DNA from: Frondihabitans sp. Leaf304
GTDB taxonomy: Bacteria; Actinomycetota; Actinomycetes; Actinomycetales; Microbacteriaceae
Length of the DNA: 64,000 nt
Assembly: GCF_001423105.1 (NCBI RefSeq)
Contig: NZ_LMNV01000002.1
Span: 92,562-156,561 of the forward strand
Reading direction: 5' to 3'
A model generated the notes under the pieces. That model worked only from the letters and a program-made list of their open reading frames with translations. It did no database searches and was not told where the DNA came from. Positions within the stretch are counted from its first letter, which is position 1. Every line of letters starts with the position of its first letter. Positions 32,617 through 43,390 of the stretch are shown piece after piece. Both the position numbers and the translations under genes were made by a program.

Positions 32617-33582
32617 GTGCAGGCCATCGGAATCGACATCGGCGGAACCAAGATCGCGGGGGGCGTGGTCACCGAACTCGGTGACATCGTTGCCGAGCGG
32701 AGGGTTCCGACTCCCGCCGGAGACTCCGAGTCGATCGTCGCGGCGGTCGTGTCGATGATCCGCGACCTGCAGGACGCAGCTCCGGCGTCGGGTGGCGAGG
32801 TCGTCGCCGCCGGGGTCGCGGCACCCGGCTTCATCGACGCCGCTCAGTCGACCGTCTACTACACGCCGAACATCCCTTGGCGGAACGAGCCGCTTCGAGC
32901 GCGCCTCAACGACCAGCTCGACCTGCACATCACGATCGACAACGACGCCAACGCGGCCGGCTGGGCGGAGTTCCGTTTCGGCGCCGGGCGCCTCGTGAGC
33001 GACATGACCATGTTGACCATCGGCACGGGCGTCGGCGGCGCAATCGTCACCCAGGACCGTCTCCTTCGCGGCGGGTTCGGCACGGGTGGCGAGCTCGGGC
33101 ATATGCGCATCGTCCCCGGGGGCATCCTGTGCGGCTGCGGTGCTCGCGGTTGCATCGAGCAGTACGGTTCGGGCCGCGCCCTGCTCCGGATGGCCGGCGA
33201 GGTCGCCGATCGCGGGGGTGCCGCAGGCAAGGCCCTCGCCGACATCCGCGCAAAGAACGGGGTGCTAACCGGACACGACGTCGCCGGGCTGATGAGCGCC
33301 GGAGACGCGGGCGCCCTCGAGGCTCTCCGCGAGCTCGGCTCGTGGCTCGGGCAGGCGGCGGCCTCGCTGAGCGTCATCCTCGACCCCCAGCTGTTCGTCT
33401 TCGGCGGCGGCGTCGCACAATCGGGCGAGCTGCTGCTCGGTCCGATCCGAGAGGCCTACGAAGCGCACCTGCCGGCTCGGGGCTTCCATCCCGAGCCCGA
33501 CTTCGTGATCGCCGAGCTCGTCAACGATGCCGGGGTCGTCGGGGCAGCCGATCTGGCCCGTCTTCACGTCGCCGCGCTCTAA
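32617..33582 (+). CDS. glk: ROK-family glucokinase
   Basis: This 321-residue protein has the ROK ATP site (GIDIGGTKIAGGVV), the catalytic Asp in TIDNDANAAGWAE, GTGVGGAIV, the sugar His/Glu in GTGGELGHMRI, and the zinc site CGCGARGCIEQYGSG. It should phosphorylate glucose at C6 in the cytosol, using ATP or polyphosphate. The GTG start at 32617 is directly at the family N-terminus. It is the first gene of a likely ROK-PlsC pair, with 47 bp between. Confidence 0.9.
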   Translation: MQAIGIDIGGTKIAGGVVTELGDIVAERRVPTPAGDSESIVAAVVSMIRDLQDAAPASGGEVVAAGVAAPGFIDAAQSTVYYTPNIPWRNEPLRARLNDQLDLHITIDNDANAAGWAEFRFGAGRLVSDMTMLTIGTGVGGAIVTQDRLLRGGFGTGGELGHMRIVPGGILCGCGARGCIEQYGSGRALLRMAGEVADRGGAAGKALADIRAKNGVLTGHDVAGLMSAGDAGALEALRELGSWLGQAAASLSVILDPQLFVFGGGVAQSGELLLGPIREAYEAHLPARGFHPEPDFVIAELVNDAGVVGAADLARLHVAAL

Positions 33583-33629
33583 CCGGCGCTCCCGATAGAC
33601 TTCGACCGTTCGGGCAGGAGGAGACGCCG

Positions 33630-34319
33630 TTGTTCTACTGGATCATGAAGACGTTCTTGTTTCGGCCCATCCTGCTTTCGGTCTTCCGGCCCTGGGTCGT
33701 CGGCAAAGAGAACGTTCCCGAGTCGGGCCCGGTGATCTTCGCGAGCAACCACCTCTCGTTCGTCGACTCGATCTTCCTGCCGCTCGTGCTCGAGCGCCGG
33801 CTCTCGTTCCTCGCGAAGAGCGACTACTTCACGGGACGCGGCATTCGGGGCATGGCCACGCGCCTCTTCTTCAACGCGACCGGCCAACTCTCGATCGACC
33901 GGTCCGGTGGCAAGGCCTCCGAGGCATCCCTGAACACCGGGCTCGCCGTGCTGGCTCGGGGCGAGCAGCTCGGCATCTATCCCGAGGGCACCAGGAGCCC
34001 CGACGGGCGGCTCTACCGCGGACGCACGGGAGTCGCGCGGATGATCCTCGAGGGTCGGGTCCGGGTGATCCCCGTAGCGATGATCGACACTCAGAAGGTC
34101 ATGATCACCGGATCCAAGCGGCCGCACCTGCACCGCATCGGCGTCGTGTTCGGCGAGCCCCTCGACTTCAGCCGGTTTGAGGGTCTCGAGGGCGACCGGT
34201 TCATCCTCCGGTCGATCACCGACGAGATCATGTACGAGCTCAACGTCCTCTCCGGCCAGGAGTACGCCGACGTCTATGCCTCGTCGGTCAAAGAGAGGCG
34301 AGCCGCCCTTTCGCGATAG
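33630..34319 (+). CDS. PlsC-type 1-acylglycerol-3-phosphate acyltransferase
   Basis: This 229-residue membrane-bound enzyme has the acyltransferase motifs NHLSFVD (HX4D) and YPEGTRSPDG, plus an N-terminal hydrophobic segment. It should add the second acyl chain to lysophosphatidic acid in phospholipid synthesis. The TTG start at 33630 is preferred because AGGAGG lies seven bases upstream; ATG at 33645 is an alternative five codons later. Position before aroG matches the mycobacterial order around Rv2182c. Confidence 0.9.
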   Translation: MFYWIMKTFLFRPILLSVFRPWVVGKENVPESGPVIFASNHLSFVDSIFLPLVLERRLSFLAKSDYFTGRGIRGMATRLFFNATGQLSIDRSGGKASEASLNTGLAVLARGEQLGIYPEGTRSPDGRLYRGRTGVARMILEGRVRVIPVAMIDTQKVMITGSKRPHLHRIGVVFGEPLDFSRFEGLEGDRFILRSITDEIMYELNVLSGQEYADVYASSVKERRAALSR

Positions 34320-34375
34320 GCTCCCAGGGTCGCGATCGATCGATCGCCGACCTTCAGCCACGCGATGAGGACACA

Positions 34376-35752
34376 GTGCTCCAGACCGATTACCCAGTTA
34401 TTTCTGCTGATCCCGATGTGATCGCCGGACTGGATTATTGGCGCACCCTGCCCATCAAGCAGCAGCCGGAGTGGGCCGACCCGTCCGCGGTCGAGGCGGC
34501 CTCCGCCGAGATCGCCACGTACCCCCCGCTCGTCTTTGCCGGAGAGGTCGACACTCTGCGAGATCGGCTCGCCGATGCCGCCGCCGGCCGGGCATTCCTG
34601 TTGCAGGGCGGTGACTGCGCCGAGACCTTCGCCGGCGCGACCGCCGACAACATCCGCAACCGGGTCAAGACGATCCTGCAGATGGCCGTCGTCCTGACCT
34701 ACGGCGCGAGCGTGCCGGTCATCAAGATGGGCCGCATGGCCGGTCAGTTCGCCAAGCCCCGGTCGAGCAACTTCGAGACCCGCGACGGCGTGACGCTTCC
34801 GGCCTACCGGGGCGACATCATCAATGGCTACGACTTCACGCCCGAGTCGCGGCAGCCGGATCCTGCTCGCCTCGTCCGCGGCTACCACACGAGTGCCTCG
34901 ACCCTGAACCTGATCCGTGCTTTCACGCAGGGCGGGTTCGCTGACCTCCGCCAGGTGCACTCGTGGAACAAGGGTTTCGCGTCGAACCCGGCCAACTCGA
35001 TGTACGAGCACCTCGCGCACGAGATCGACAAGGCCGTCCGGTTCATGGAGGCGGCCGGTGCCGACTTCGACGAGATGCGGCGCACCGAGTTCTACACCTG
35101 CCACGAGGCGCTTCTGATGGACTACGAGCGGCCCATGACGCGCATCGACTCGCGGACGGGCGCGCCCTACGCACTGTCGTCGCACTTCCAGTGGATCGGC
35201 GAGCGCACCCGAGACCTCGACGGCGCTCACGTCGACTTCCTGTCGCGCGTCCGCAACCCGATCGGCGTCAAGCTCGGCCCCACCACGACGCCCGACGACA
35301 TGCTGCGTCTGATCGACAAGCTCGACCCCGAGCGCGAGCCCGGGCGTCTCACCTTCATCACGCGAATGGGCGCCGGAAAGATTCGCGAGTCGCTGCCGCC
35401 GCTCCTCGAGGCGATCAAGGCGGCCGACGCCACGCCGCTCTGGGTCTCCGACCCGATGCACGGCAACGGAATGACGACTCCGTCGGGCTACAAGACGCGT
35501 CGCTTCGAAGAGATCGTCGACGAGGTCAAGGGATTCTTCGAGGCGCACCGTGCGGCCGGCACCCACCCGGGCGGCATCCACATCGAGCTCACGGGCGACG
35601 ACGTCACCGAGTGCCTGGGCGGGTCGGAGCACATCGACGAGGCCACCCTCGCAACGCGCTACGAGAGCCTCTGCGATCCGCGTCTCAACCACATGCAGTC
35701 GCTCGAGCTCGCGTTCCTGGTGGCCGAAGAACTGTCGGCCGCGGCCGAATAG
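34376..35752 (+). CDS. aroG: Class II DAHP synthase
   Basis: This 458-residue enzyme condenses phosphoenolpyruvate and erythrose 4-phosphate, the first step to aromatic amino acids. Class II signatures are clear: FLLQGGDCAETFAG, IKMGRMAGQFAKPRSS with substrate-binding Lys and Arg, KLGPTTTPDDML and VSDPMHGNGMTTPSG with metal ligands. Length fits the family. The start is GTG at 34376. A 24-bp hairpin follows the stop. Mycobacterial AroG is allosterically controlled by aromatic amino acids and by chorismate mutase. Confidence 0.95.
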   Translation: MLQTDYPVISADPDVIAGLDYWRTLPIKQQPEWADPSAVEAASAEIATYPPLVFAGEVDTLRDRLADAAAGRAFLLQGGDCAETFAGATADNIRNRVKTILQMAVVLTYGASVPVIKMGRMAGQFAKPRSSNFETRDGVTLPAYRGDIINGYDFTPESRQPDPARLVRGYHTSASTLNLIRAFTQGGFADLRQVHSWNKGFASNPANSMYEHLAHEIDKAVRFMEAAGADFDEMRRTEFYTCHEALLMDYERPMTRIDSRTGAPYALSSHFQWIGERTRDLDGAHVDFLSRVRNPIGVKLGPTTTPDDMLRLIDKLDPEREPGRLTFITRMGAGKIRESLPPLLEAIKAADATPLWVSDPMHGNGMTTPSGYKTRRFEEIVDEVKGFFEAHRAAGTHPGGIHIELTGDDVTECLGGSEHIDEATLATRYESLCDPRLNHMQSLELAFLVAEELSAAAE

Positions 35753-35767
35753 TCTTAGTCAGCACTA

Positions 35768-35826
35768 CCGAAAGTGCTCAGGTGGTCGCTGTCCCTGCCG
35801 GTCAGCGACTACCTGGGCACTTTCGG
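35768..35826. terminator. Long hairpin between aroG and pknL
   Basis: Bases 35768-35791 pair with 35803-35826 along all 24 positions if two G-U wobbles are allowed. It is in the gap of two convergent genes and can end both. A competing small hairpin AGCACT/AGTGCT (35761-35778) overlaps the left arm. The rest of the gap to 35920 holds no gene. Confidence 0.75.
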
Positions 35827-35920
35827 CGCATCCGGCGTGTCAGCCCCATGCGCCACGGCGACTGACCGGCGGCGCGACGGCGACTGACTGGCGCCGCTAA
35901 GCCCACCGGTGTCGCTACGC

Positions 35921-37897
<1,977 letters not shown>

Positions 37898-37975
37898 CCG
37901 AGGAATGTTACGGACGCCACGCCGGGAGAGAGCAGAGGCTCACCGGATCGGCGCAAACCGTTATCGACCTGTCGA

Positions 37976-39289
37976 CTAGAGAGTGGCGAGCCACAGGCGT
38001 GCAGAGCGCTCCCACTTGGCGTACGCGGTGGGGTAGGCCGAGATCTGGACGGCCTGGGCGGCCTGCGTGACGGTCATGCGAGACCAGCCGCTCACGTCGA
38101 GGAGGCCGGAGGTTTTGCCCGCGTTGGGGTTGTGAACTCCGCCGAAGAAGAGTCGCGTCGCGTGGGCCGTGTCGAGCAGCTTGGCGCGCGAACCCCATCC
38201 CATGCTCGGGCGCTGCTGGAACAGGCCGACGGAGTCGCGGTCTCCGCGATTCAGGTTGTACAGGCTCGACTCCTGCGCGGCGGCCGAGAGAGCAATCACG
38301 ATGCCGTAGTCGCTCACTCCGAGGGAGCGACCGACCGAGATGATCGTGCGGGCGTTTCCGCGCTGTTCGGCGTCGAGCGCCGAGGCCGAGACCGAGCCGC
38401 TCGAGGCGATGGGCTTGGCGGGCGAGCTCGAAGCCGGGGCGACGCTGCCTCCGCGCCCGGGGATGGAGAGCTTCTTTCCCGCGTAGATCGTGCTGGTCCA
38501 GCTCAGACCGTTCGCCTTCAGCAGCTTCTCGACCGTGGTGGAGTGCTTCTTCGCGATCGACGAGAGGGTGTCGCCCGACTTGATCACGTAGGAGGACGCA
38601 CTCGACGACGACGATGCCGAGCCGCCGGATGCCGACGACCCGGGGCTCGCCACGGGCGAGGCGGTACCCGAGGATCCGGGGATCCTGATCTTCTGACCGG
38701 GGTAGATGATGCTCGTCAGCCCGAGGCCGTTGGCCTTCAGGAGCGCCTGCGTCGAGACCCCGTGGCGGCTCGCGATGGCGGACAGGGTGTCGCCGCGCAC
38801 GACGGTGTGGGTCGACGCCGTTCCGGTCGAGGAGGCGGGCTTGGCGGTCGACTTGGCGGGCGCCTTCGACGAGAGGTGCAGGGTCTGGCCGGGGAAGATC
38901 GTCGACTTCCAGCTGAGGCCGTTGAGAGCCAGAACCGAGGCGGTCGACAGGCCGTAGCGGCCGGCGATGGCCGAGACGGTGTCTCCGGTCTTCACCCGGT
39001 AGGTCGTCGGAGCCGAGGCGGTCTCGATGGTGGCGTCGCTCGTGATGGCGGTCAGCTCGACCGCGGCTCGCTCGTGCTCGACTGTGCCGAGGTCGATCGT
39101 GGTCTTGGGCGCCGGGCTGATACCGGGCTTCTTGGGCTGCGGCTGAGCCTGGTCGTGCAGAAAGAGGGGACCGGTCAGATTCGCGCTGATCACCATCGAC
39201 GAGGCGATGACGATCGGAACCGTGCCCAGCATGCCGCGACCGATGCGGTAGGCGGCGCTGCGGTTGACGGGAAGGTCGTGCTCGGTCAT
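37976..39289 (-). CDS. LysM cell-wall protein with lytic-transglycosylase-like domain
   Basis: This 437-residue protein has an N-terminal membrane or signal segment (MLGTVPIVIASSMVISANL) and three LysM repeats (YRVKTGDTVSAIAGRYGLS, HTVVRGDTLSAIASRHGVS, YVIKSGDTLSSIAKKHSTT) joined by Ser/Ala linkers. The C-terminal lysozyme-like domain reads ALSAAAQESSLYNL, with a probable catalytic Glu, and VGLFQQRPSMGWGS. It should bind and cleave peptidoglycan glycan strands. It sits between pknL and the Rv2175c-type gene, and its start is divergent from the latter. Confidence 0.88.
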   Translation of the reverse strand: MTEHDLPVNRSAAYRIGRGMLGTVPIVIASSMVISANLTGPLFLHDQAQPQPKKPGISPAPKTTIDLGTVEHERAAVELTAITSDATIETASAPTTYRVKTGDTVSAIAGRYGLSTASVLALNGLSWKSTIFPGQTLHLSSKAPAKSTAKPASSTGTASTHTVVRGDTLSAIASRHGVSTQALLKANGLGLTSIIYPGQKIRIPGSSGTASPVASPGSSASGGSASSSSSASSYVIKSGDTLSSIAKKHSTTVEKLLKANGLSWTSTIYAGKKLSIPGRGGSVAPASSSPAKPIASSGSVSASALDAEQRGNARTIISVGRSLGVSDYGIVIALSAAAQESSLYNLNRGDRDSVGLFQQRPSMGWGSRAKLLDTAHATRLFFGGVHNPNAGKTSGLLDVSGWSRMTVTQAAQAVQISAYPTAYAKWERSARLWLATL

Positions 39290-39356
39290 GTGATCCCCTG
39301 ATCGTGGCGGTGCCGGTCGGCCGGGTCGGCGTGTCGTCGAAGGTCAACGCTGGCAC

Positions 39357-39385
39357 ACATGTATAGGCAAGTCAATTAACGAGGC
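39357..39385 (-). promoter_or_regulatory. Possible promoter of the LysM gene
   Basis: On the reverse strand TATACA (39362-39357) is a good -10 candidate about 70 bases before the LysM start. It lies in an AT-richer patch that includes TTGACT. No ideal -35 is spaced at 17 bp, so this is tentative. The 171-bp divergent gap holds no gene. Confidence 0.35.
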
Positions 39386-39460
39386 TGGTGTGACTGGAGT
39401 GATCGAGGCCCCAAACCGGGGGAGTACGACACGCGACGCAGTCCGTGGCACAGTTATCGA

Positions 39461-39817
39461 GTGACAGACATCTCGACGCGCCCCTGGTTCTCCGACATCA
39501 CCTGGTTGACCCTTCCCGACGCCGCAGACCGACTCGGCACGACCGCGAGCCGCGTGCGACGCATGCTCGACGAGCGGGTGCTCGTAGCCGCCTACGTCGA
39601 CGGAGTCCGCAAGATCCCAGCGCTGTTCATCGTCGACGGCGAGCCGATGCACGAACTGCGCGGCACCCTGACCGTGCTCCACGACAACCACTTCAGCGAC
39701 GACGAATCGCTCGACTGGATGCTCTCCGACGAAGAATCGCTCGGCACGTCGCCCGTCGCCGCGCTGCAGGCGGGGCGCAAGGCCGAGGTGCGGCGCGTCG
39801 CGCAATCCCTGCTGTAA
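39461..39817 (+). CDS. Rv2175c-type DNA-binding protein
   Basis: This 118-residue protein has an N-terminal winged-helix segment (WLTLPDAADRLGTTASRVRRMLDERVLVAAYVDGVRKIP) and a C-terminal helical domain (LHDNHFSDDESLDWMLSDEESLG). It matches Rv2175c of mycobacteria, a DNA-binding protein phosphorylated by PknL on an N-terminal Thr. Here the N-terminus MTDISTRPW offers Thr2 and Thr6. Its presence at the pknL locus supports a kinase-substrate pair; that is inference from homology. GTG start at 39461. Confidence 0.85.
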   Translation: MTDISTRPWFSDITWLTLPDAADRLGTTASRVRRMLDERVLVAAYVDGVRKIPALFIVDGEPMHELRGTLTVLHDNHFSDDESLDWMLSDEESLGTSPVAALQAGRKAEVRRVAQSLL

Positions 39818-39921
39818 AGGCGTAGGTCAGCGACGCTGAGAAGGAGTGGCAGCCGGGCTTCGCCCGATGCAGAGCCCATCCCGTGGTCGTGCTGAAGAAA
39901 CGACAGCCCAGGATCCGGGCA

Positions 39922-41043
39922 CTACGCCGTACGAGCCGTCACCGTCTCGGCCAGCTGCGACAGCTGGGCCCGGGCGCTCGGAGCGAGCGGAGCAGCGTCG
40001 ATTGCCTGTCGCGCCTTCGACACCTGATCGGCGATCGACTCCTCGATCGCGTCGACAGCACCCGACTCGCGGATCGTCGCCTGGAGCATCGCGATCTGGT
40101 CATCGTCGAGGTCGGCGTCGCCCAGGAGCTCGTCGAGAAGCCGGACGGCGCTCGGCGGCAGGTTCTCGCGAGCGGTCGCTATCAGCACCGTGCGCTTTCC
40201 TTCGCGCAGATCGTCGCCCGCGGGTTTTCCGGTGACGGACGGGTCGCCGAAGACGCCGAGGAGATCGTCGCGGAGCTGGTAGGCGATGCCGAGGGGGAGC
40301 CCGAAGCGGCGGAGGGCCTCGAGCTGGTCGGGTGTTCCGCCCGCCATGGCCGCGCCGATGGTGAGGGGCGCCTCGATCGAGTACTTAGCCGACTTGTAGA
40401 CGATGACCCGCTGCGCACGGCCCAGGAGCATCTCGTCGTCGACGCTCCGCCACGCGCTCTCTTCGAGGATGTCGAGGTACTGGCCCGCAGTGACCTCGGT
40501 GCGCATGCGGTTGAACTCGCGCCGCGCGCCCTTCGCGGCGTCGCGGGAGGGAAGCGAGTCGAATGCGTCGGAGACGAGCTCGTCGCTCCAGGAGAGGAGC
40601 AGATCGCCGAAGAGGAGTGCCGAGTTGGTTCCGAATGAGGCGGCGTCGCCAAGCCAGGATTCGTCTCGGTGCAGTGATTCGAAACGTCGATGCGCGGCGG
40701 GACGACCGCGACGGGTGTCGGAGTTGTCCATGATGTCGTCGTGAACCAGGGCGGCAGCGTGGAAGAACTCCAAGCCGGCCGACGCGGTGATGACTGTCGC
40801 CAGGCGGTCCGCACCGGGGGCGGGGGCGAGGGGATCGTCTGCAGTGTCAAGACCCGCGACGGACTGCCAGCCCCAGTAACAGAAGAGGGCCCGGAAGCGC
40901 TTACCGCCGTGGAGGAGGTCAGCCGAGAATCGGGCAAGCGGGTCGAGGTCGGATCCGATGGCGGCGAGATGCGGTCGCTGCCCCTCGAGGAAGGTGTCGA
41001 TCCGCTCTTGAACGACGTCTACTAACCGCGTACTCTCAGCCAC
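39922..41043 (-). CDS. Polyprenyl diphosphate synthase, IdsA-like
   Basis: This 373-residue trans-prenyltransferase has the first Asp-rich motif DDIMD (residues 102-106) and the second DDLLGVFGD near 255. Other family residues include GGKRFRALF and RGRPAAHRRFE. It should extend isopentenyl diphosphate chains to geranylgeranyl or longer diphosphates for lipid carriers, menaquinone or carotenoids. Chain length is not certain from sequence. The gene order beside the Rv2175c-type gene resembles mycobacterial idsA2 (Rv2173). It is divergent from the DUF3040 gene. Confidence 0.9.
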   Translation of the reverse strand: MAESTRLVDVVQERIDTFLEGQRPHLAAIGSDLDPLARFSADLLHGGKRFRALFCYWGWQSVAGLDTADDPLAPAPGADRLATVITASAGLEFFHAAALVHDDIMDNSDTRRGRPAAHRRFESLHRDESWLGDAASFGTNSALLFGDLLLSWSDELVSDAFDSLPSRDAAKGARREFNRMRTEVTAGQYLDILEESAWRSVDDEMLLGRAQRVIVYKSAKYSIEAPLTIGAAMAGGTPDQLEALRRFGLPLGIAYQLRDDLLGVFGDPSVTGKPAGDDLREGKRTVLIATARENLPPSAVRLLDELLGDADLDDDQIAMLQATIRESGAVDAIEESIADQVSKARQAIDAAPLAPSARAQLSQLAETVTARTA

Positions 41044-41186
41044 GCGCCTAGCCTAACCACAGGGGGCGGTCGTAAGATTCGTAGTTAGTCGGTACGCGTG
41101 AATCTCAGGCGTAGCCGGCCACCGCAGAAGGCGGAATCCGTTCCCTCCCTTCTAGTGAGTGGGCACAGCTTTTGAAGGGAACCAAG

Positions 41187-41588
41187 ATGCCTCTTTCCGA
41201 ACAGGAGCAGCGGCTGCTCGAAGAGATGGAGCGAAGCCTCTATAACAACGACTCCGATTTCGTCACCACCATGAACTCGCGGCGAGGGCGCCCGAGTTAC
41301 ACGCTGGTCGTTGTCGGAATCCTTGGGGCTCTCGCGGGTATCGCCGTCATCGTCGCCGGTGTCGCCTTCCGTCAGCCTCTCATTGGCGTCGCGGGTTTCG
41401 TTCTCCTCCTCGCGGGCGCGCTCTTCGCGATCGCCCCGCCGCGTCGCCGCGGAAACCTCGGTCCCGCCCCGGTTCCTCCCTCGTCCTCCACCGGTGGATC
41501 CGGTCGTGCCAAAGGGTCCTCGGGCGGAAGCATGATGGACCGCCTCAACCAGCGGTGGGAACGCCGCCAGAACCCCGACGAGCGTTGA
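41187..41588 (+). CDS. DUF3040 membrane protein
   Basis: This 133-residue protein starts MPLSEQEQRLLEEMERSLYNNDSDF, the DUF3040 signature, and has two adjacent hydrophobic helices (YTLVVVGILGALAGIAVIVAGVAF, LIGVAGFVLLLAGALFAI) and a Ser/Gly-rich tail. The family is actinobacterial, often next to mraZ, and uncharacterised. The ATG at 41187 follows GAAGGGAA; an upstream in-frame ATG at 41172 is less likely. A strong terminator follows. Confidence 0.88.
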   Translation: MPLSEQEQRLLEEMERSLYNNDSDFVTTMNSRRGRPSYTLVVVGILGALAGIAVIVAGVAFRQPLIGVAGFVLLLAGALFAIAPPRRRGNLGPAPVPPSSSTGGSGRAKGSSGGSMMDRLNQRWERRQNPDER

Positions 41589-41619
41589 GCGCGTCCGCGT
41601 AACACCATTTCGATAAAGA

Positions 41620-41646
41620 GAGCCGACCTTCGGGTCGGCTCTTTTT
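41620..41646 (+). terminator. Intrinsic terminator after DUF3040 gene
   Basis: GAGCCGACC (41620-41628) and GGTCGGCTC (41633-41641) pair perfectly around a TTCG tetraloop and are followed by five T (41642-41646). Confidence 0.95.
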
Positions 41647-41850
41647 GTGCCCTCAGGCCTTCCATCGATGGTCGCGAGATGGCCGTATGTGCCGAGAATG
41701 CGGCGAAACAACGTCGAACGCGCCATCTCGTGCGGCGAAACCTCCCATTCGAGCCAAAAACGCTCCCTTTTCCTCCACACCACGGATCCTTGTGTTCGTG
41801 GGCCTTTTTATTCCCAGAAACCCCCTCTTTGGGGCAAAAGCTCGAATTGG

Positions 41851-41895
41851 TGGGGGAGCGTGGAGTAAAGTGGAGGAAACGGCGGGCGAGTGGGG
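41851..41895 (+). promoter_or_regulatory. MraZ-type operator: 10-bp-periodic TGGRG repeats
   Basis: TGGGG (41851), TGGAG (41861), TGGAG (41871), GGCGG (41881, degenerate) and TGGGG (41891) occur at an exact 10-bp step. The array ends eight bases before the mraZ start. MraZ proteins bind tandem TGGGN-like repeats at this spacing and repress their own cluster, so this is very likely the auto-regulatory site. Confidence 0.8.
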
Positions 41896-41903
41896 GTGGT
41901 GGC

Positions 41904-42335
41904 ATGTTCCTCGGCACCTATGCGCCCCGTCTCGACGAGAAAGGCCGCATCATCCTTCCTGCCAAGTACCGCGACGAGCTGGCCTCAGGCCTGGTCATGA
42001 CGCGCGGGCAGGAGCGCTGCGTCTACGTGTTCAGCCAGCGCGAGTTCGAAGACGTTCACACGCAGATCCGTAAGGCGCCGATCACGAGCAAGCAGGCGCG
42101 CGACTATCTGCGGCTGTTCCTCTCGGGTGCCTCCGACGAGATCCCCGACAAGCAGCACCGCGTGACGATCCCGGCGAACCTCCGCGAGTACGCCGGCCTC
42201 GGCCGCGACCTCACGGTGATCGGCGCGGGCAATCGGGCTGAGATCTGGGCCACCGAGGCCTGGAACACCTACTACACCGAGCAAGAAGCGCACTTCTCCG
42301 ACACCACGGAGGAGGTGATCCCCGGCGTCTTCTGA
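41904..42335 (+). CDS. mraZ: Transcriptional regulator MraZ
   Basis: This 143-residue protein consists of two SpoVT/AbrB-like modules. Each has the conserved DXXXR core: [14 protein letters not shown] near residue 10 and [18 protein letters not shown] near residue 85. It forms a ring-shaped oligomer and represses the dcw cluster from tandem repeats in front of its own gene, which are visible at 41851-41895. The ATG at 41904 gives [15 protein letters not shown], the standard start. The gene leads the division cluster. Confidence 0.95.
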   Translation: MFLGTYAPRLDEKGRIILPAKYRDELASGLVMTRGQERCVYVFSQREFEDVHTQIRKAPITSKQARDYLRLFLSGASDEIPDKQHRVTIPANLREYAGLGRDLTVIGAGNRAEIWATEAWNTYYTEQEAHFSDTTEEVIPGVF

Positions 42336-42341
42336 CCCTTC

Positions 42342-42414
42342 GGCCCTGACTCCCAGCCGTCCACCCCTGGCACACCTTCCCCGGTGCCAGGTGGGATGGA
42401 TGGGGATCAGGGCC
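42342..42414. other. Structured spacer between mraZ and rsmH
   Basis: GGCCCTGA (42342-42349) pairs with TCAGGGCC (42407-42414), enclosing CCTGGCAC (42366-42373) paired with GTGCCAGG (42384-42391). It fills most of the 101-bp spacer and ends 22 bp before the rsmH start. It may attenuate transcription or slow translation between mraZ and the rest of the operon. Confidence 0.55.
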
Positions 42415-42436
42415 CAAGGATCCAGAGCCGGTCACC

Positions 42437-43390
42437 ATGGCAGATGAACAAATCCACACCCCCGTGCTTCTCGAGCGATCGCTCGACCTGCTCGCCCCGG
42501 CCCTCGAAAAGCCCGGTGCCGTTGTCGTCGACACGACGCTCGGAATGGGCGGCCACTCACACGCAATGCTCACGCGCTTTCCGGGCCTCACGCTTGTCGG
42601 GCTCGATCGCGACACCGAGGCCCTGGCGTTGGCGGGGGAGCGACTTGCCGCGTTCGGCGAGCGGGCGAAGCTCGTTCACACCGAATACGACGGCATCGGC
42701 CGTGCTCTCGACGACCTGGGCATCGACGAGGTGGAGGGCGTCCTGTTCGACCTCGGCGTCTCGTCGCTCCAACTCGACCGCGTAGACCGCGGGTTCTCGT
42801 ATTCGAAAGACGCCCCCCTCGACATGCGGATGGATCCCACTCAGGGCGTCACCGCCGAGACTGTTCTCGCGACCTACTCCGAGGCGGAGCTACGGCGCAT
42901 CTTCTATCAGTACGGCGAGGAGAAGCTCGCCCCGCGGTACGCGCGCTTCATCGTCGAGCGCCGTGAGCAAAAGCCTCTTGTGCGCAGCGGCGAACTCGTC
43001 GACCTGCTTCAAGAGGCCACTCCCGCCGCCCTGAGCCGAGCCGGCCACCCCGCCAAGAGGGTGTTCCAGGCCCTTCGGGTGGAGGTCAACGCCGAGCTGG
43101 CGTCCCTCGAGTCGGCACTTCCGACCGCACTCGACCGCATCGGTGTGGGCGGTCGCATCGTCGTGCTGTCGTACCAGTCGCTCGAAGACCGCCTGGTCAA
43201 GCGCGAGCTGGCGGTGCGATCGAAATCGACGGCACCGGCCGGTCTGCCCGTCGAACTGCCCGAGCACCGGCCCGAGTTCTCCCTGCTCGTCCGCGGAGCC
43301 GAACTGGCCTCCGATGAGGAGAAAGACCTCAACCCCCGAGCGACCCCCGTCCGCCTCCGCGCGGCCGAGCGAATCCGGAGACACGCATGA
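42437..43390 (+). CDS. rsmH: 16S rRNA (cytosine-1402-N4)-methyltransferase
   Basis: This 317-residue enzyme methylates N4 of C1402 in 16S rRNA, using S-adenosylmethionine. Family marks are [13 protein letters not shown] at the start, the SAM loop [35 protein letters not shown], and the late [15 protein letters not shown] with [11 protein letters not shown]. The start ATG at 42437 lacks a strong ribosome site and follows a structured spacer. Its stop overlaps the ftsL start in ATGA. Confidence 0.96.
   Translation: MADEQIHTPVLLERSLDLLAPALEKPGAVVVDTTLGMGGHSHAMLTRFPGLTLVGLDRDTEALALAGERLAAFGERAKLVHTEYDGIGRALDDLGIDEVEGVLFDLGVSSLQLDRVDRGFSYSKDAPLDMRMDPTQGVTAETVLATYSEAELRRIFYQYGEEKLAPRYARFIVERREQKPLVRSGELVDLLQEATPAALSRAGHPAKRVFQALRVEVNAELASLESALPTALDRIGVGGRIVVLSYQSLEDRLVKRELAVRSKSTAPAGLPVELPEHRPEFSLLVRGAELASDEEKDLNPRATPVRLRAAERIRRHA

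Larger units (their letters stand above)
41589..41903. other. Gap between DUF3040 and mraZ genes
   Basis: This 315-bp gap contains the DUF3040 terminator (41620-41646) and the MraZ-type operator (41851-41895). Between them, 41650-41850 shows no coding signal. It is lower in GC with A- and T-rich tracts near 41755-41840, where the dcw promoter probably lies; no clear -10/-35 pair stands out. Confidence 0.6.
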
